NCBI RefSeq assembly: GCF_013373865.1
Contig: NC_050474.1
Span: 9,782,061 to 9,846,060, forward strand
DNA length: 64,000 bases
Source of the DNA: Monomorium pharaonis
Taxonomy: Eukaryota; Arthropoda; Insecta; Hymenoptera; Formicidae
Reading direction: 5' to 3'
Shown here: piece after piece, positions 46,641-57,062 of the stretch
How positions within the stretch are numbered: the stretch's first letter is position 1
Layout of the letters: every line of letters starts with the position of its first letter
Translations under genes and position numbers: made by a program
The notes under the pieces: model-generated
Told to the model about the DNA's origin: nothing
Database searches by the model: none
What the model saw: the letters and a program-made list of their open reading frames with translations, nothing else

Positions 46641-47784
46641 AAACTGTATGAAATATATAATTTACTCTGAGCATCGTCTCTCGATCCCGAACATATTCCG
46701 TAAGTAAGTTACTCTTAATTGATATTATATGCTATTTTTAAATTATTATTATATATTATAAATATATATAATAAGAATTTATATATTATAATATTAAAAA
46801 CTAAAAAATAAACTAATTTTTTTGTTTCACAAGATAAAGGTTTATTTATAACATTGGGGCACTTCTTTAACCTCCACCTTAAAATCATCACAAATGAGCC
46901 TTTAGGCCCTTTAGCAGGGATATCTCTAAATGAATAAGAATTAAAATTCAAATTCAAATTTATTGATATCCATTTTGAAACAATTGGATCAACTCTAACC
47001 TTAAATGTTTTTAAAAAATTTACTTAATTCTTAAAATGATTTATTTTTTGTCGCAGTAACCATTGAAAGTGGCTTTGGGTCATTTTGACCCAGTGTGTAT
47101 TATACCTATCTATGTCTTATACAGGAAGTGTGTGTGTGTGTGTGCGTGTGCGTGCGTGTGTGTGTGTGTGTGTGTGTATAGTATATAAAACCTTCAATAT
47201 TACGATATACCATGAAACTGAATGTTATTCAACTTTTTTATAAGAAATTGAAAAAAATATTTTTACTTATGTAAAGAATGTACGGCTGAACTTCCGTATC
47301 CAATCCCTCTTCAATTTTGATAAAATTTTACAAGCATGTAGTATTTACTAAATATAGTCGAATGCCACAAGTGCGAACGGAAGCGGCTAGTTTTCAAAAT
47401 ATTTAATTTTTAATAAAATCATGTTTTTTCCATTTATTTCTGTAAATAACGGGAATTTCAAAAAATACTTTAAATAAAAATTGTATATCTCGTCGAAATA
47501 AACATTTTGTGTCCTATTGATTTTTGCTATAAAGACAATAGTTTTTTAGAAAAATGAAGTCAAATGTTCAAAACTTTATAAAACATTTAACACAATTTGA
47601 GATTTATTAGTTAATTTTATTAGTTAATAATGGAAGGGGATGCGGCAAAGTCTCTCCTTCGCCTACGTGTTTTTATTGGGTTTTTGACTTTCCACGCGTA
47701 GCAAGGTCCATCCACAGAATACAACGTTATAGTATTTTATTTTATGCGATACAGAAAACGCGGATATAAAAATATGGGAGCGTC
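46641..47784. other. AT-rich region, no gene recognised
   Basis: Contains a (GT)n/(GC) tract at 47126-47178 and a TTGGGTCATTTTGACCCAGT palindrome near 47075. The minus-strand frame at 46715-46957 has no assigned domain. Confidence 0.4.
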
Positions 47785-48420
47785 CCGTTTGCCCACGTCA
47801 ATATTGGCTACAGTCCCAATTAGCCAATATTGTGAATATTGGCCACGTAAATATTGACCACGATTACGATTGACCATGTGGTGGATTGGCCACGCGTCAG
47901 TATTGGCCACGTCAATATACGCTACGCGTCAGTATTGGACACGTCAATAATGGCCATGCGTCAATATTGGCCTCGCGTCATTATTGCCCACGCGTCACTA
48001 TTGGCCACGTCACTACTGTACATAGGTTGCGACTTGGACGGAGTAGGTGTGGGAGGGGACCGAAGGGCCCACCTTGCACCCTTCTATGTGTGTATGTGGG
48101 GGGGGGGGGTGCGAAGCATCATATGAGCATTTATTATTTGACATATGTTGCCGTCATGTTGCTGTTAACATGCTGTTGGTTGCGGATCACATACCGATGA
48201 TAACAAGTTGCCGTCAATTTGCTGTCAAGACGCTGTTAATCACGGATGGCAAATTGACAATACGAGTTGTCGTCAAGTTGCTGTCACAAATCACTTTTTT
48301 GCGAGTAGCAAATTGATGCTGACATGTTGCAATCAATTTGCTGTTGTTAGAATTAGAATTCACGTGAGTTCAATTCGACAGACAAAATGCTGACGCACCT
48401 TGTTCTAAGTTTGTCAAAAT
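47785..48420. mobile_element. Core-plus-tandem-arm element, copy 1
   Basis: Left arm 47785-48006 is built of degenerate ATTGGCCACGCGTCAAT units. The core is 48007-48125 (GTTGCGACTTGGACGGAGT..., GGGGACCGAAGGGCCC, a GT/G run, then TGCGAAGCATC). The right arm, 48126-48420, is built of a different unit, AAGTTGCTGTCAA. The core is shared with 51627-51825 and 52706-52830. The arms are not. No protein is encoded. Confidence 0.65.
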
Positions 48421-48572
48421 TAGTTGCTTCAATGATTGTTGGCGATTTGACAGCAAACTCGCTGCATTTGGCTATTTGGGTTAGCTATTATCTAAATCTA
48501 ACGATCTGCTGTGATTAATAATAGTACCATTTCTTAACTAATTCAAACACATTATATACAATAGTTATATAC

Positions 48573-50306
48573 TGTCACGACTTTTCCTGACCGGGAAAGC
48601 CGCGAGCAAAAAGCAGCGAGACCGATAGGGTAACCGGTACCCCCGATGCCGTGTTTGTCGCGCTCGAATCTCGGCCACACGTTATCACGAAATTTGTTGG
48701 GCGCCAGACGCGCTCGACGACGCGTCAATTCGCGAAAATCGTTACGCCAAGGTGTCCTCGATCCTCGCGCGACAATTTCGACCAGCTCTGCCTAACGGTA
48801 GAGGGGCGGGGTGAATCGTAAGGGAGCAGGCGAATGCGGTAACACGAAGTGGCGGACGACACACCAGAAAAATAGACTCCGAACGTAACAAGTAACGAAC
48901 TTTATTAAAATGAGTAGTCAGACAGAGACAATAATATCACGGGGCGCGGCAGGCGGCGTTCCGACAAGGCGGCGCCCCGGCGCGAATCAAACCAAACAGA
49001 AACGCGAACGATACGCGGGAAGCTCCCGCGGTAGGCACGCGGCCGACAAGGACAGACGATGGAATCTTCCGCGCACATGAATTTCGGACGTTCGAACGTG
49101 CCGACACTCCCGGCAACTAGAGAACGCGACCGCGTGTCTCGCGGGGGTCACACAATAATCGCCGGCCGCTACCGCACTACACACCGTCGCGAAACCGGAA
49201 GTCCCGTCCACCCGCTACTCGCGACGCGATACTCGCTCGCGCGAGGGCTTTGCGGCGTGCACGGTCGAGGGGAATCTCCGACGGAACCCACGCGTCCTCA
49301 CAATCGTCCTCCCCGTGGCTCGGCACTTCGGCGTCCCGCCCGCTTGCATCCGATATATCCCCCAATTACTGACACGAACGTATGACCGCCCTGCGGTCCA
49401 CGCGGGTCACGCACCAACACAAAAACGGATGCAGAACGGGCCCGGAGACACCTCGCCGGCCGGTAACCGCTCACATTAACTTATCTTGACAGGCCACCTC
49501 ACCGATAATGTCCCAGGCGATGTCCTCCCTCGTCTCTGGCCTCGTCTCTTGGCTCTCACGGAGGCCTCGCACTAGCCGCACCGATAACCAGCCTTTCGAG
49601 GCACCGCACGCAACCTTATCTCTCAACCGCTCGCACGCAAAAGCGGGGTGGATCGCGGTCGATCCCGGATCGACGCCGCGACCCCCCGTCCCGTCATGCG
49701 CATTGTTTCCGCGCCGCGACCCAATTGCTGCACGGCACGCAGTCCTGCGTACGCAGGGACGTGCGCGCCGTAATCCTTCCGGGGGCCTCGTAGGCCCCCG
49801 CGAAATTTTCCTTCTCCCGCTGGGCCACTTCCCGAGCCGGGGCTGCGCACGCGGGGACCTCCGGTCCTCGTGAGAGGCCTTGACGCCTCCCTCGACGCGT
49901 TTGGTCCCATCCGGGCTCCTCCACAGCCCTCCGGGACGTCCCGTCGTGGTGTTGGCGGGCACCGCCGCTTTAGGCTCCGGCCGTGGCTCTCCCAGGGCCA
50001 CGCCGAATTCCCGTGCGGGCCGCGTGCTCGTCTCTCCCGGGCACCGGTGGCGTCCTTCCTCCTTCCCCGCATCGTCGTCGCTCTTTCTCCTCCTCTCTCG
50101 CTCTCTCGCCGCATTCCATCGGAAGACGGCCGCCGCGCAAAGAAATAAAAAATATAAGAAATTAATACTACGCTCGCTAGGTCTGTCGCGGTTTCCCATG
50201 GAGATCCCCGCTCGCCTCTCGCCTGTTTTCCCCGTACGGCGCGAATTCGCAGCTTGTGACGGGGGAGGAACGCTGCTACCTGTGGCAGCTGAGCTACCAC
50301 GTCACA
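48573..50306 (-). mobile_element. Putative solo LTR, 1.73 kb, GC-rich
   Basis: Begins TGTCACGAC and ends ACGTCACA on the + strand (TG...CA on either strand) and is flanked by ATAC at 48569-48572 and 50307-50310, a 4-bp target duplication. An AATAAA signal lies on the minus strand near 48900, which favours that orientation. No second copy exists in the window, so it is either a solo LTR or the 3' LTR of the adjacent BEL/Pao element, whose pol ends 110 bp away. The second option lacks a matching 5' LTR. Its many open frames are composition artefacts. Confidence 0.55.
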
Positions 50307-50415
50307 ATACAAACGTATTTACAATATCAAAGAGCAACAGAAGTAATAGCCTTTTACATTATAGCAAGAGGTACAGCCACTACAGCAGTCGCGAATATTC
50401 CACGAATGCGATGAA

Positions 50416-51412
50416 CTAAAGGCCAGGGTCGGTGAACATCGATAATTGGCAGAACTGCGTTATTGGTCGTTTTAAAATGGTCTTCGCGGTGAGTACTGTA
50501 ATTACTCGGATGAGATTATCCGTTCCTGGGTGTAATTCAATGACACGAGCGAGCTCCCACTTCGCAGAGGAAAGCAAGTTATTTTTCAATAGGACAAGTT
50601 CGTTAATCTTTATCTCTCGTTGAGTCTGTTGCCATTTTCGTCGGTATTGCAGAGTATGCAGATAGTCCACGGACCAAGAACGCCAGATCTGCTCGAGCAT
50701 TGAACGCACTTGCTGCCAGCGTGACAGTCTATTGAAATCGATGTCTAACACGGATTCTTCAGGCAAACTATCTAACGGACGTCCGATCAGGAAGTGACCC
50801 GGTGTGAGCGCGGAAAGGTCGGTCGGATCGTCGTGAAGTGCAGAAATGGGTCGCGAATTAAGACCCATGCTTCAATCTGACATAGTAGCGTGGCGAACTC
50901 TGGTTGAGACAACGTGCGAACGCCGTCTACTCGCTTGAGGTGATATTTTAATTTCTTAACGTTGGCCTCCCACAGCTCGCCGAAATGTGGGGCGGAAGGG
51001 GGTATAAAGTGCCACTTAATCTGGTCATTAGCCAGCGAATCTTTAAGATCATTATCGTTAATTAATTTTTGAAAGGCGGTACACAGTTCTCGATAAGCAC
51101 CCTGGAAATTCGTCCCGTTATCGCTGTAAACGTCCGACGGAAGGCCGCGTCGACTGATGAATCGCCGAAAGGTCGCGAGAAATCCGACAGTCGCATAGTC
51201 TTCAACGTATTCTAAATGAATTACTTTAGTCGCTAGGCAAACAAACACCACAACATAGTACTTCTTCGCACGCTGGCCGCGACCGACGGAAGCGATAATA
51301 TTCATCGGTCCCGCGTAGTCGACGCCTTTGTGAGTAAACGGAGCGGAAGGGTGGGGAAGGTTTCCCATCAGCTGTTGTGCTGTATGCACTTTCTCGCGCA
51401 GGGAGCGGCCCA
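50416..51412 (-). pseudogene. BEL/Pao integrase core and DUF5641-like tail
   Basis: The integrase cuts and joins retroelement DNA using a D,D,E triad. Seen here are KGVDYAGP (first Asp), VYSDNGTNFQGAY (second Asp) and FGELWEANVKKLKYHL (Glu). A frameshift near 50868 leads to MGLNSRPIS, LTPGHFLIG and the LSRWQQVRSM..WRSWSVDYL segment, the conserved pol C-terminus. The frame ends at 50416. The N-terminal side is broken by a satellite-armed insertion just before VHTAQQLMGNLP. Confidence 0.9.
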
Positions 51413-51689
51413 GTTGCGCACAGTAATAAACGGACACAGCAGGCTGAGCGAAGCGGACACAGTAACAGACGGACACACACCAAATGCGCACAGAGCGAAA
51501 CGGACACAGACCAAATGCGCACGGACCAAATGCACACGGACCAAATGCGCACACTGCACATGCGCATACTGCACGTGCGCACGGACCAAATGCAATCCAT
51601 GTACATTGCAAGCAGAGTAAAGTCCACATAGGTTAGCGACTTGGACGGGGTGGGTGCGGGAAAGGGGCCGAAGGCCCCCCTTGCACCCC

Positions 51690-51787
<98 letters not shown>

Positions 51788-52090
51788 CATTCACTGCATC
51801 ACATGGGTTTGCGACTTTCCGTGTATGCATTTGGTCCGTACGCATGTGCAGTGTGCGCATTTGGTCTGTATCCGTTTCGCACTGTGTCCGTTTCGCTCTG
51901 TGCGCATTTGGTCTGTGTCCGTTTTACACTGTGTCCGTTTCGCTCTGTGCGCATTTGGTCTGTGTCCGTTTCGCACTGTGTCCGTTTGTTACTGTGTCCG
52001 TTTCGCACTGTGTCCGTTTATTACTGTGTCCGTTTGTTACTGTGTCCGTTTCACTCAGCTTCTTGTATCCGTTTATTACTGTGCGCATCT
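51413..52090. mobile_element. Core-plus-tandem-arm element, copy 2 (in integrase)
   Basis: The outer ends TTGCGCACAGTAATAAACGG and the complement near 52070-52092 pair. Both arms consist of short units (AACGGACACAG..CCAAATGCGCA) in inverted orientation. The core at 51627-51825 has GGTTAGCGACTTGGACGGGG, a GGGCCGAAGGCCCC hairpin, TTGCACCCCCC, 91 bp of (GT)n and CACATGGGTTTGCGACTT. It separates the integrase zinc-binding motif (CVKCVREE) from the catalytic core. Confidence 0.75.
51692..51782. repeat. (GT)n microsatellite inside core copy 2
   Basis: Perfect GT run of 91 bp. The counterpart in copy 3 is only about 18 bp and in copy 1 is GT/G-rich. It has expanded within the shared core. Confidence 0.95.
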
Positions 52091-52314
52091 GGGACTTACT
52101 CCTCGCGCACACACTTAACGCATTTGTAAATATGCGCCTTGACACTGGCACGCGCGGAAAGAATCCAGAAGTTTTGTCGTAAAATTCGAAGGGTCAACTG
52201 AGTGCCCCCATGAAGAGTGGCTTTATGGGCCTTATCAATTAATAAATCTGAAATTCGATGTTTGGATAATATGACAGGATGTCGCTCGTTATAACTTAAT
52301 GGAAAATTTTCGAG
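52091..52314 (-). pseudogene. BEL/Pao integrase zinc-binding (H2C2) domain
   Basis: Reads LENFPLSYNERHPVIL, then HKATLHGGTQLTLRIL and RQNFWILSARASVKAHIYKC..C, the H-x-x-x-H...C-x-x-C finger preceding the integrase core. It is bounded on each side by satellite-armed insertions. Its segment 52129-52182 has an inverted duplicate at 53498-53551. Confidence 0.88.
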
Positions 52315-53055
52315 CCGCTCGCGGGTGACCTCCTTTTGGACACGTAACGATTGGACACCGCTCGATTGGACACGCACGATTAGACACGGTTCGATTGGAC
52401 ACGCACGATGAGACACGGTTCGATTGGACACCGCACGATTGGACACCGTATTATTGGACATCGCATTATTGGATACCGCACGATTGGACACCGCATTATT
52501 GGACACCGCACGATTGGACACCGCACGATTGGACATCGCATTATTGGACACCGCAGTCTTCTAGTGAATAACATTTATATATCATATGACAGATTATCTA
52601 ACCTTAGAAACATCTGGCAGAAAAAAGCTTCGATTTGCCAGAAAAAAAATTGAATTTTAAATGTCAATATACGTATTTTTAGGAGCATCTCGTTTTGCGT
52701 GGAAAGTTTCAAACCCATGTGGTGCAGAAAATGCTCGCACGCACACACACACACACACGGAGGGATGCAAGGGGGGCCTTCGGCCCCCCCTCCCGCACCC
52801 ACCCTGTCCAAGTCGCTAACTCATGTAAACTGTATTAGAAATCTGCATACACACACGTGAATGTGTGTGTGTCCAATTGTACGGTGTCCAATAATGCGGT
52901 GTCCAATAATGCGGTGTCCAATCGTGCGGTGTCCAATAATGCGGTGTCCAATCGTGCGGTGTCCAATCATGCGGTGTCCAATCATGCGTGTCCAATCGTG
53001 CGTGTCCAATCGAGCGGTGTCCAATCGTTACGTGTCCAAACGGGATACTTCCGCC
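52315..53055. mobile_element. Core-plus-tandem-arm element, copy 3 (in pol)
   Basis: The outer ends TTTGGACACGTAACGATTGG and its complement at 53040 pair. Both arms are arrays of a 15-bp unit (GGACACCGCACGATT and GGACACCGCATTATT) in inverted orientation. The core, in minus orientation at 52706-52830, matches copy 2: GTTAGCGACTTGGACAGGGT, GGGGGCCGAAGGCCCCCC, a short GT run and CACATGGGTTTGAAACTT. An unrelated AT-rich stretch (52560-52700) lies between the core and the left arm. Confidence 0.75.
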
Positions 53056-54688
53056 GCCCGCCAAGGCGAATTAATTTCTCTTTCCCTAGGAAAGGGCGAA
53101 GCGGCAATAACGGACTGGATTTTGGAACAGCTCGATTGTTAGTTAAAGCCTTGATTTCAGCCGGGAAGTGCAGGCGTTGCACATAGTGGAACCAAAAGAG
53201 GGACGCCTCGTTTAGTTCGGCGGCGGACAAACATTCGAAATTTAATGTTGAACCGAGCCGGCGGCTTCTTAAATTGTCAATAAAACGTTTAACATGCGCG
53301 GTGACTAATTAACTTCGTCCAGCTAGAGACGTCGTTCGGGAGCTGCCACTCTATCACTGATCGCGCATGACAAACGGTAGATCCTTGCGATTCCGAATCG
53401 ACAATCTCAGAACCGAGGTAAGCCTCGAGACTGTCGCTCGACGGCCAAGCCGGAGAGGGGAAGCGAAGCCATTCAGGGCCGTCCACCACAAATCAAATTA
53501 CGACAAAACTTCTGGATTCTTTCCACGCGTGCCAGTGTCAAGGCGTATATTCAACTCCGCGGGCGACAGACCGCGCAACGCACAATCGGCAGGATTTTCT
53601 TTAGATGGAACGTGATTCCATTTAATTGACAGCAGCCGAGTCTGCACCTCCGATACGCGGTTCGCGACGAACGTAGTCCATTGCGAGGGATGTCCTCGTA
53701 TCCACGTCAGCGCAACCAAGGAATCACTCCATCCAAATGTAGGAGTTTGCTTAAGATTTAACGCATTCTGCACGAACTGCAGCAATCGTGTCAACAACCC
53801 TATCGCGCTCAACTCAAGTCGCGGTACACTAATCGTTTTGATCGGTGCTACTTTAAATTTTGAAGTTAACAGTGTTACGGAAACTTTATTCGCTAAATTA
53901 AGAACTCTTAAATAAACGACCGCGGCATATGCTCGACTGGACGCGTCCGCGAATCCGTGCAGCTCGACAAGTAGATTATTTATGTGAATCCCCGTCCAAC
54001 GCGGAATGCGTATTTTATGCAAGTCATTAAGCTCCGAACAGTACTTTTCCCATGGTTCTAATAATTCCCAATCATATTTTTTCAGCCAAAGCTCTTGAAT
54101 CATTATTTTGGATGTTCTTATAACTGGAGAAGCCCATCCCAAGGGGTCGAAAAATTTTGCAATAAATGAAAGAATGGATCGTTTCGTATTGATGTTGGTT
54201 TTTAACGGCGCGATTTTGAATCGAAAGGAATCTTCCTTCGGTATCCATGTGAGACCGAGTACCTTTAATGAATCGTGTTTGTCAAACGAGCGCGAGTTCA
54301 TGCGCGCCCGGTGGAATGTCCAGCAATAGTTCTCTTGAATTGGCAGTCCACTTTCGTAAATGAAAGCCGCCCTTGAACATTAAAGATGTAAGCTGCTCGC
54401 GAGCTGTGCGAAGGGACAAAATATCATCGGCGCCGAATAAAACGTCGTCGACATACAATTAATTTAGTAGGATTTCACGCGCTTCCGGAAAGGAGGGTCC
54501 GTTATCGAGCTAATTGCTTTAAAATGCGCATCGCTAAGTACGGGGCCGGGACCGTACCGTATGTAACAGTTAACAATTGATATGACTGAATTGGCGAATC
54601 ATTGTGAGGCCGCCACAAAATTCTAGTAAAATCGACATCATTCAGATGTACGCGAATCTGCCGAAACATCTTTTCAATGTCGGCAGTA
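53056..54688 (-). pseudogene. BEL/Pao reverse transcriptase C-half and RNase H
   Basis: From 54688 it reads TADIEKMFRQI (RT Asp motif) and the YVDDVLFGADD active site near 54450, with stops beside it. It continues as NSRSFDKHDSLKVLGLTW, FFDPLGWASPV and then RNase H: LHGFADASSRAYAAVVYL (Asp), SVPRLELSAI (Glu), WSDSLVALTWIRGHPSQW (Asp). NPADCALRGLSPAEL follows. The expected next motif is replaced by an inverted copy of integrase sequence (53498-53551), after which GPEWLRFPSPAWP resumes and LIRLGGR marks the junction to integrase. Confidence 0.9.
53498..53551. repeat. 54-bp inverted duplicate of integrase sequence
   Basis: Reverse complement of 52129-52182 with two mismatches (core TTGACACTGGCACGCG...TCCAGAAGTTTTGTCGTAA). 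At 52129 it is proper coding sequence (QNFWILSARASVKA, minus strand). Here it lies backwards within pol, adding an in-frame stop. Confidence 0.85.
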
Positions 54689-54887
54689 TACGAGGTTAAA
54701 AAAAAAGGTGACTTTATTTTTTTTGAAAAATATTTATTTATTCATCAATATCAATTTTGTCCCCTTCAAAGTAATCTTCCTCAGATATAATACACTTGTG
54801 CCAGCGCTTTTTCCAATCCTTGAAGCACTTCTGATATGCGCTTTTTGGTATGGTCTTGAGCTCTTCTAGCGATGCGGTCTTATCTCC

Positions 54888-55213
54888 TCAATCGTGGCAA
54901 ACCTCCGTCCTTTCATGGATCTTTTCAGTTTTGGGAACAAAAAAGTTGCAGGGGGCCAAGTCCGGTGAATACGGTGGCTGAGGCATGATTACGGTGTTGT
55001 TTTTGGCCAAAAAATCACGAACAAGCAATAACGTGTGCGCTGGCGCATTTCGGAACAAACTTCGCTGCCACACGTTTCATGCCCAAAACATCCGAAACAA
55101 TTTCATGGCATGAGCCAACCGATATGCCGACATCCTCAGCAACTTCTCTAATAGTGATTCGACGATTCTCCTTAACAATTTTCTTCACTGCTTCAACGTT
55201 TTCATTGGTTGCC
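54888..55213 (-). pseudogene. mariner transposase, C-terminal part
   Basis: The segment down from 55213 reads NENVEAVKKIVKENRRIT, ITIREVAEDVGISVGS and KRVAAKFVP (second half of the paired HTH and the linker). An internal deletion then jumps to NAPAHTLLLVRDFL and PPYSPDLAPCNFFVPK. In active mariners the HDNAPAH-type motif has an Asp and the PDLAPCDFF-type motif carries the third Asp; here they read FRNAPAH and PCNFF. The first catalytic Asp region is deleted, so no catalytic acid remains. Confidence 0.88.
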
Positions 55214-55319
55214 CAGACAACACGCTTGTCAGAATGAAAACTTTAAGAGAACTTTTTTAAGAAAACATTTAGATATCTTGGAAATGATGTCAAAATGGTA
55301 ACATTTACCAGAAACGTCT

Positions 55320-55850
55320 ACTAAGAGGTCTTTAAGATATCTCATTGAAGAGTCTTACTTAAGTTTCTTGAAAATGTTATCCTTATGACATCAGTTAAAT
55401 GATATCAGCTTGGTATCATAAAAGATATCACAATGCTGTCCGATTTTTGAGCCGTCCATGCGCGTCGTAATTGACTCAGAAATCAGACAACACTAAGAGG
55501 TCTTTGAGATATCTAATTGAAGAGTCTCATTTAAGTTTCTTGAAAATGTTATTTTTATAGCATCAGCTAAATGATATCAGCTTGATGTCTCATAAAAGAT
55601 ATCACAATGCTGTCCGATTTTTGAGCCGTCCATGCGCGTCGTAGTTGACTCAGAAATCAGACAACACTAAGAGGTCTTTGAGATATCTAATTGAAGAGTC
55701 TCATTTAAGTTTCTTGAAAATGTTATCTTTATAACATTAGCTAAATGATATCAGCTTGATGTCTCATAAAAGATATCACAATGCTGTCCGATTTTTGAGC
55801 CGTCCATGCGCGATGTAGTTGACTCATAAATTAGATAACATTATAATATC
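55320..55850 (+). repeat. Three direct ~180-bp tandem units
   Basis: Each unit runs AAGAGGTCTTTGAGATATCT... through ATCACAATGCTGTCCGATTT and GAGCCGTCCATGCGCGTCGT to ACTCAGAAATCAGACAACAC. Three copies are in line. The single-copy equivalent is at 44030-44160 in reverse orientation, so this copy gained two units. Confidence 0.85.
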
Positions 55851-56246
55851 TTAAATGAGAAATCCATTTGATATTATTTAAAAATTATTATAAAGATAAT
55901 GTTTTCAAAAATAACGGTTTGCCTACAATTACTGTGCACAAAAAATGCACAAAATCTAAATTTATCATGTACTAAACAAAAACAGAATAATAAGAACCAT
56001 CTAATTAACCATTTGAACGCTTCAAACTATTAATGCTAAAAATAGATCGCAATTTCCATCAAATTATTAAGACTATGGAAAAAGATAAATTTAACAATAT
56101 GAAATTAATAAGTAAATAAATTAATGCTATTTATTTCTAATGTTTTGCAAAATTTAATTGCTTTTATAAAAAATAATATAATTGCGTCAGTTTATAACAT
56201 ATTGGTATTATATGTATAAGACAATAACAAGTACCCATATCAATAA

Positions 56247-56318
56247 GTCAAATTGGCGTAGCAGATAGAGTACAAGGTTCGTCATCCTAAGGTTCCGGGT
56301 TCAAACTTACCAGCGGCA
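56247..56318 (+). repeat. tRNA-like segment (copy 3)
   Basis: AATTGGCGTAGCAGATAGAG (A box) and CGGGTTCAAACTT (B box, last positions changed). Same module as at 10229, 11845 and 43388. Confidence 0.7.
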
Positions 56319-56659
56319 AGTAAGAATAAAATAATTTAATTTAAATTTAATTAATCAATAAAAATTTGTCCTAAATTTAGTATGTTACTGTTGATAAAAA
56401 TAATTTTTAAAAAATGAATTTTTATTTTATTTTTTTATCTTTAGTTGCAGTTTAAAAATATCTGATTTAAGAAACCTTTTAAATATGCGATTTAAGAAAT
56501 CTTTTAGATATCAGTTTTATGATATCTTTCTGTTCTCAAAAAACGGCGCATTGGTTAACATTCTGACATCATTATGTTATCTTTTAGAAGTCTCTTTATG
56601 TTATCATTTTCAGAAACAAGATATCTTTTAGAGATCTTTTTGACAACGTATTGTTCACT

Positions 56660-56886
56660 GGGGTTGACGTGCTGGGGCGTCCAGGGCGGGCATTGTCATT
56701 AACATCTTCTCGGCCTTCTGTGAAGAGGTTGTACCACTTATAAACACTTTTTTTGCTCAAAGTAGACTCGCCAAATGCCACAGTCAACGTTTTAAATGCG
56801 TCGGAGCACTTAATTTTATTTTTCACACAAAATTTAATACAGATTCTTTGATCCATTTTTCTCGATAGCAAAAAATCGCCAAGCAC
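56660..56886 (-). pseudogene. mariner transposase, N-terminal HTH
   Basis: From Met codons near 56886-56850 it reads MDQRICIKFCVKNKIKCSDA, LTVAFGESTLSKKSVYKWYN and NDNARPGRPSTSTP. This is the first mariner helix-turn-helix and the GRPSTS linker. The rest of the protein is displaced to below 55213 by the foldback. The open frame extends on to 56596 only through foldback sequence. Confidence 0.9.
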
Positions 56887-57062
56887 ACCAAAACACGTTT
56901 AACCTTTATATCTGTCAAAAATAAACTAAAAATGCAAAATGGCTGATAGTGTCAACATATGTTGGGGACATGTGTACCCACACAAAAACAAAAACAATTC
57001 GAAAATCAAATGTACGTAGCCCGCGAAATTTGAAGTCACCTTTTTTTTTAACAAACCTCGTA

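Larger units (their letters stand above)
55214..56665. mobile_element. CCCAGTGAACAC-family foldback, copy 3, nested in mariner
   Basis: The left end is CCCAGACAACACGC and the right end TTGTTCACTGGG. A GTTG duplication flanks it (CAAC on the coding strand); removing element and duplicate restores STSTNENVEAV of the mariner. It contains three direct ~180-bp units at 55320-55850 and the tRNA-like module at 56247-56318. The right part (56440-56650) is rich in GATATCTTTTAGA-type phrases. No transposase. Confidence 0.8.
54691..57060 (-). mobile_element. mariner inserted in BEL/Pao reverse transcriptase
   Basis: Ends CGAGGTTAAAAAAAAAGGTG and the complement (ACCTTTTTTTTTAACAAACCTCG with a 3-bp offset) are flanked by TA at 54689-54690 and 57061-57062. 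Deleting the element and one TA restores QYVYTADIEKMF in the host pol. It carries a broken mariner transposase and, within it, a foldback at about 55214-56665. Confidence 0.9.

Noticed and set aside
48573..50306. Certain 3' LTR of the adjacent BEL/Pao element
   Set aside because: Sequence upstream of gag (59546-60300) does not match it by eye, so the pair cannot be confirmed.
49059..50419. Several overlapping ORFs of 90-240 codons
   Set aside because: GC-rich putative LTR; frames overlap on both strands, with no recognisable domain.
51638..52129. Cys/Val-rich ORFs with RFALCPFRS-like repeats
   Set aside because: Translations of the GT tract and short tandem arms of the core-plus-arm element.
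52380..53142. Repetitive ORFs such as VSNRAVSNNAV
   Set aside because: Products of the 15-bp tandem repeat, a multiple of three so it stays open in several frames.
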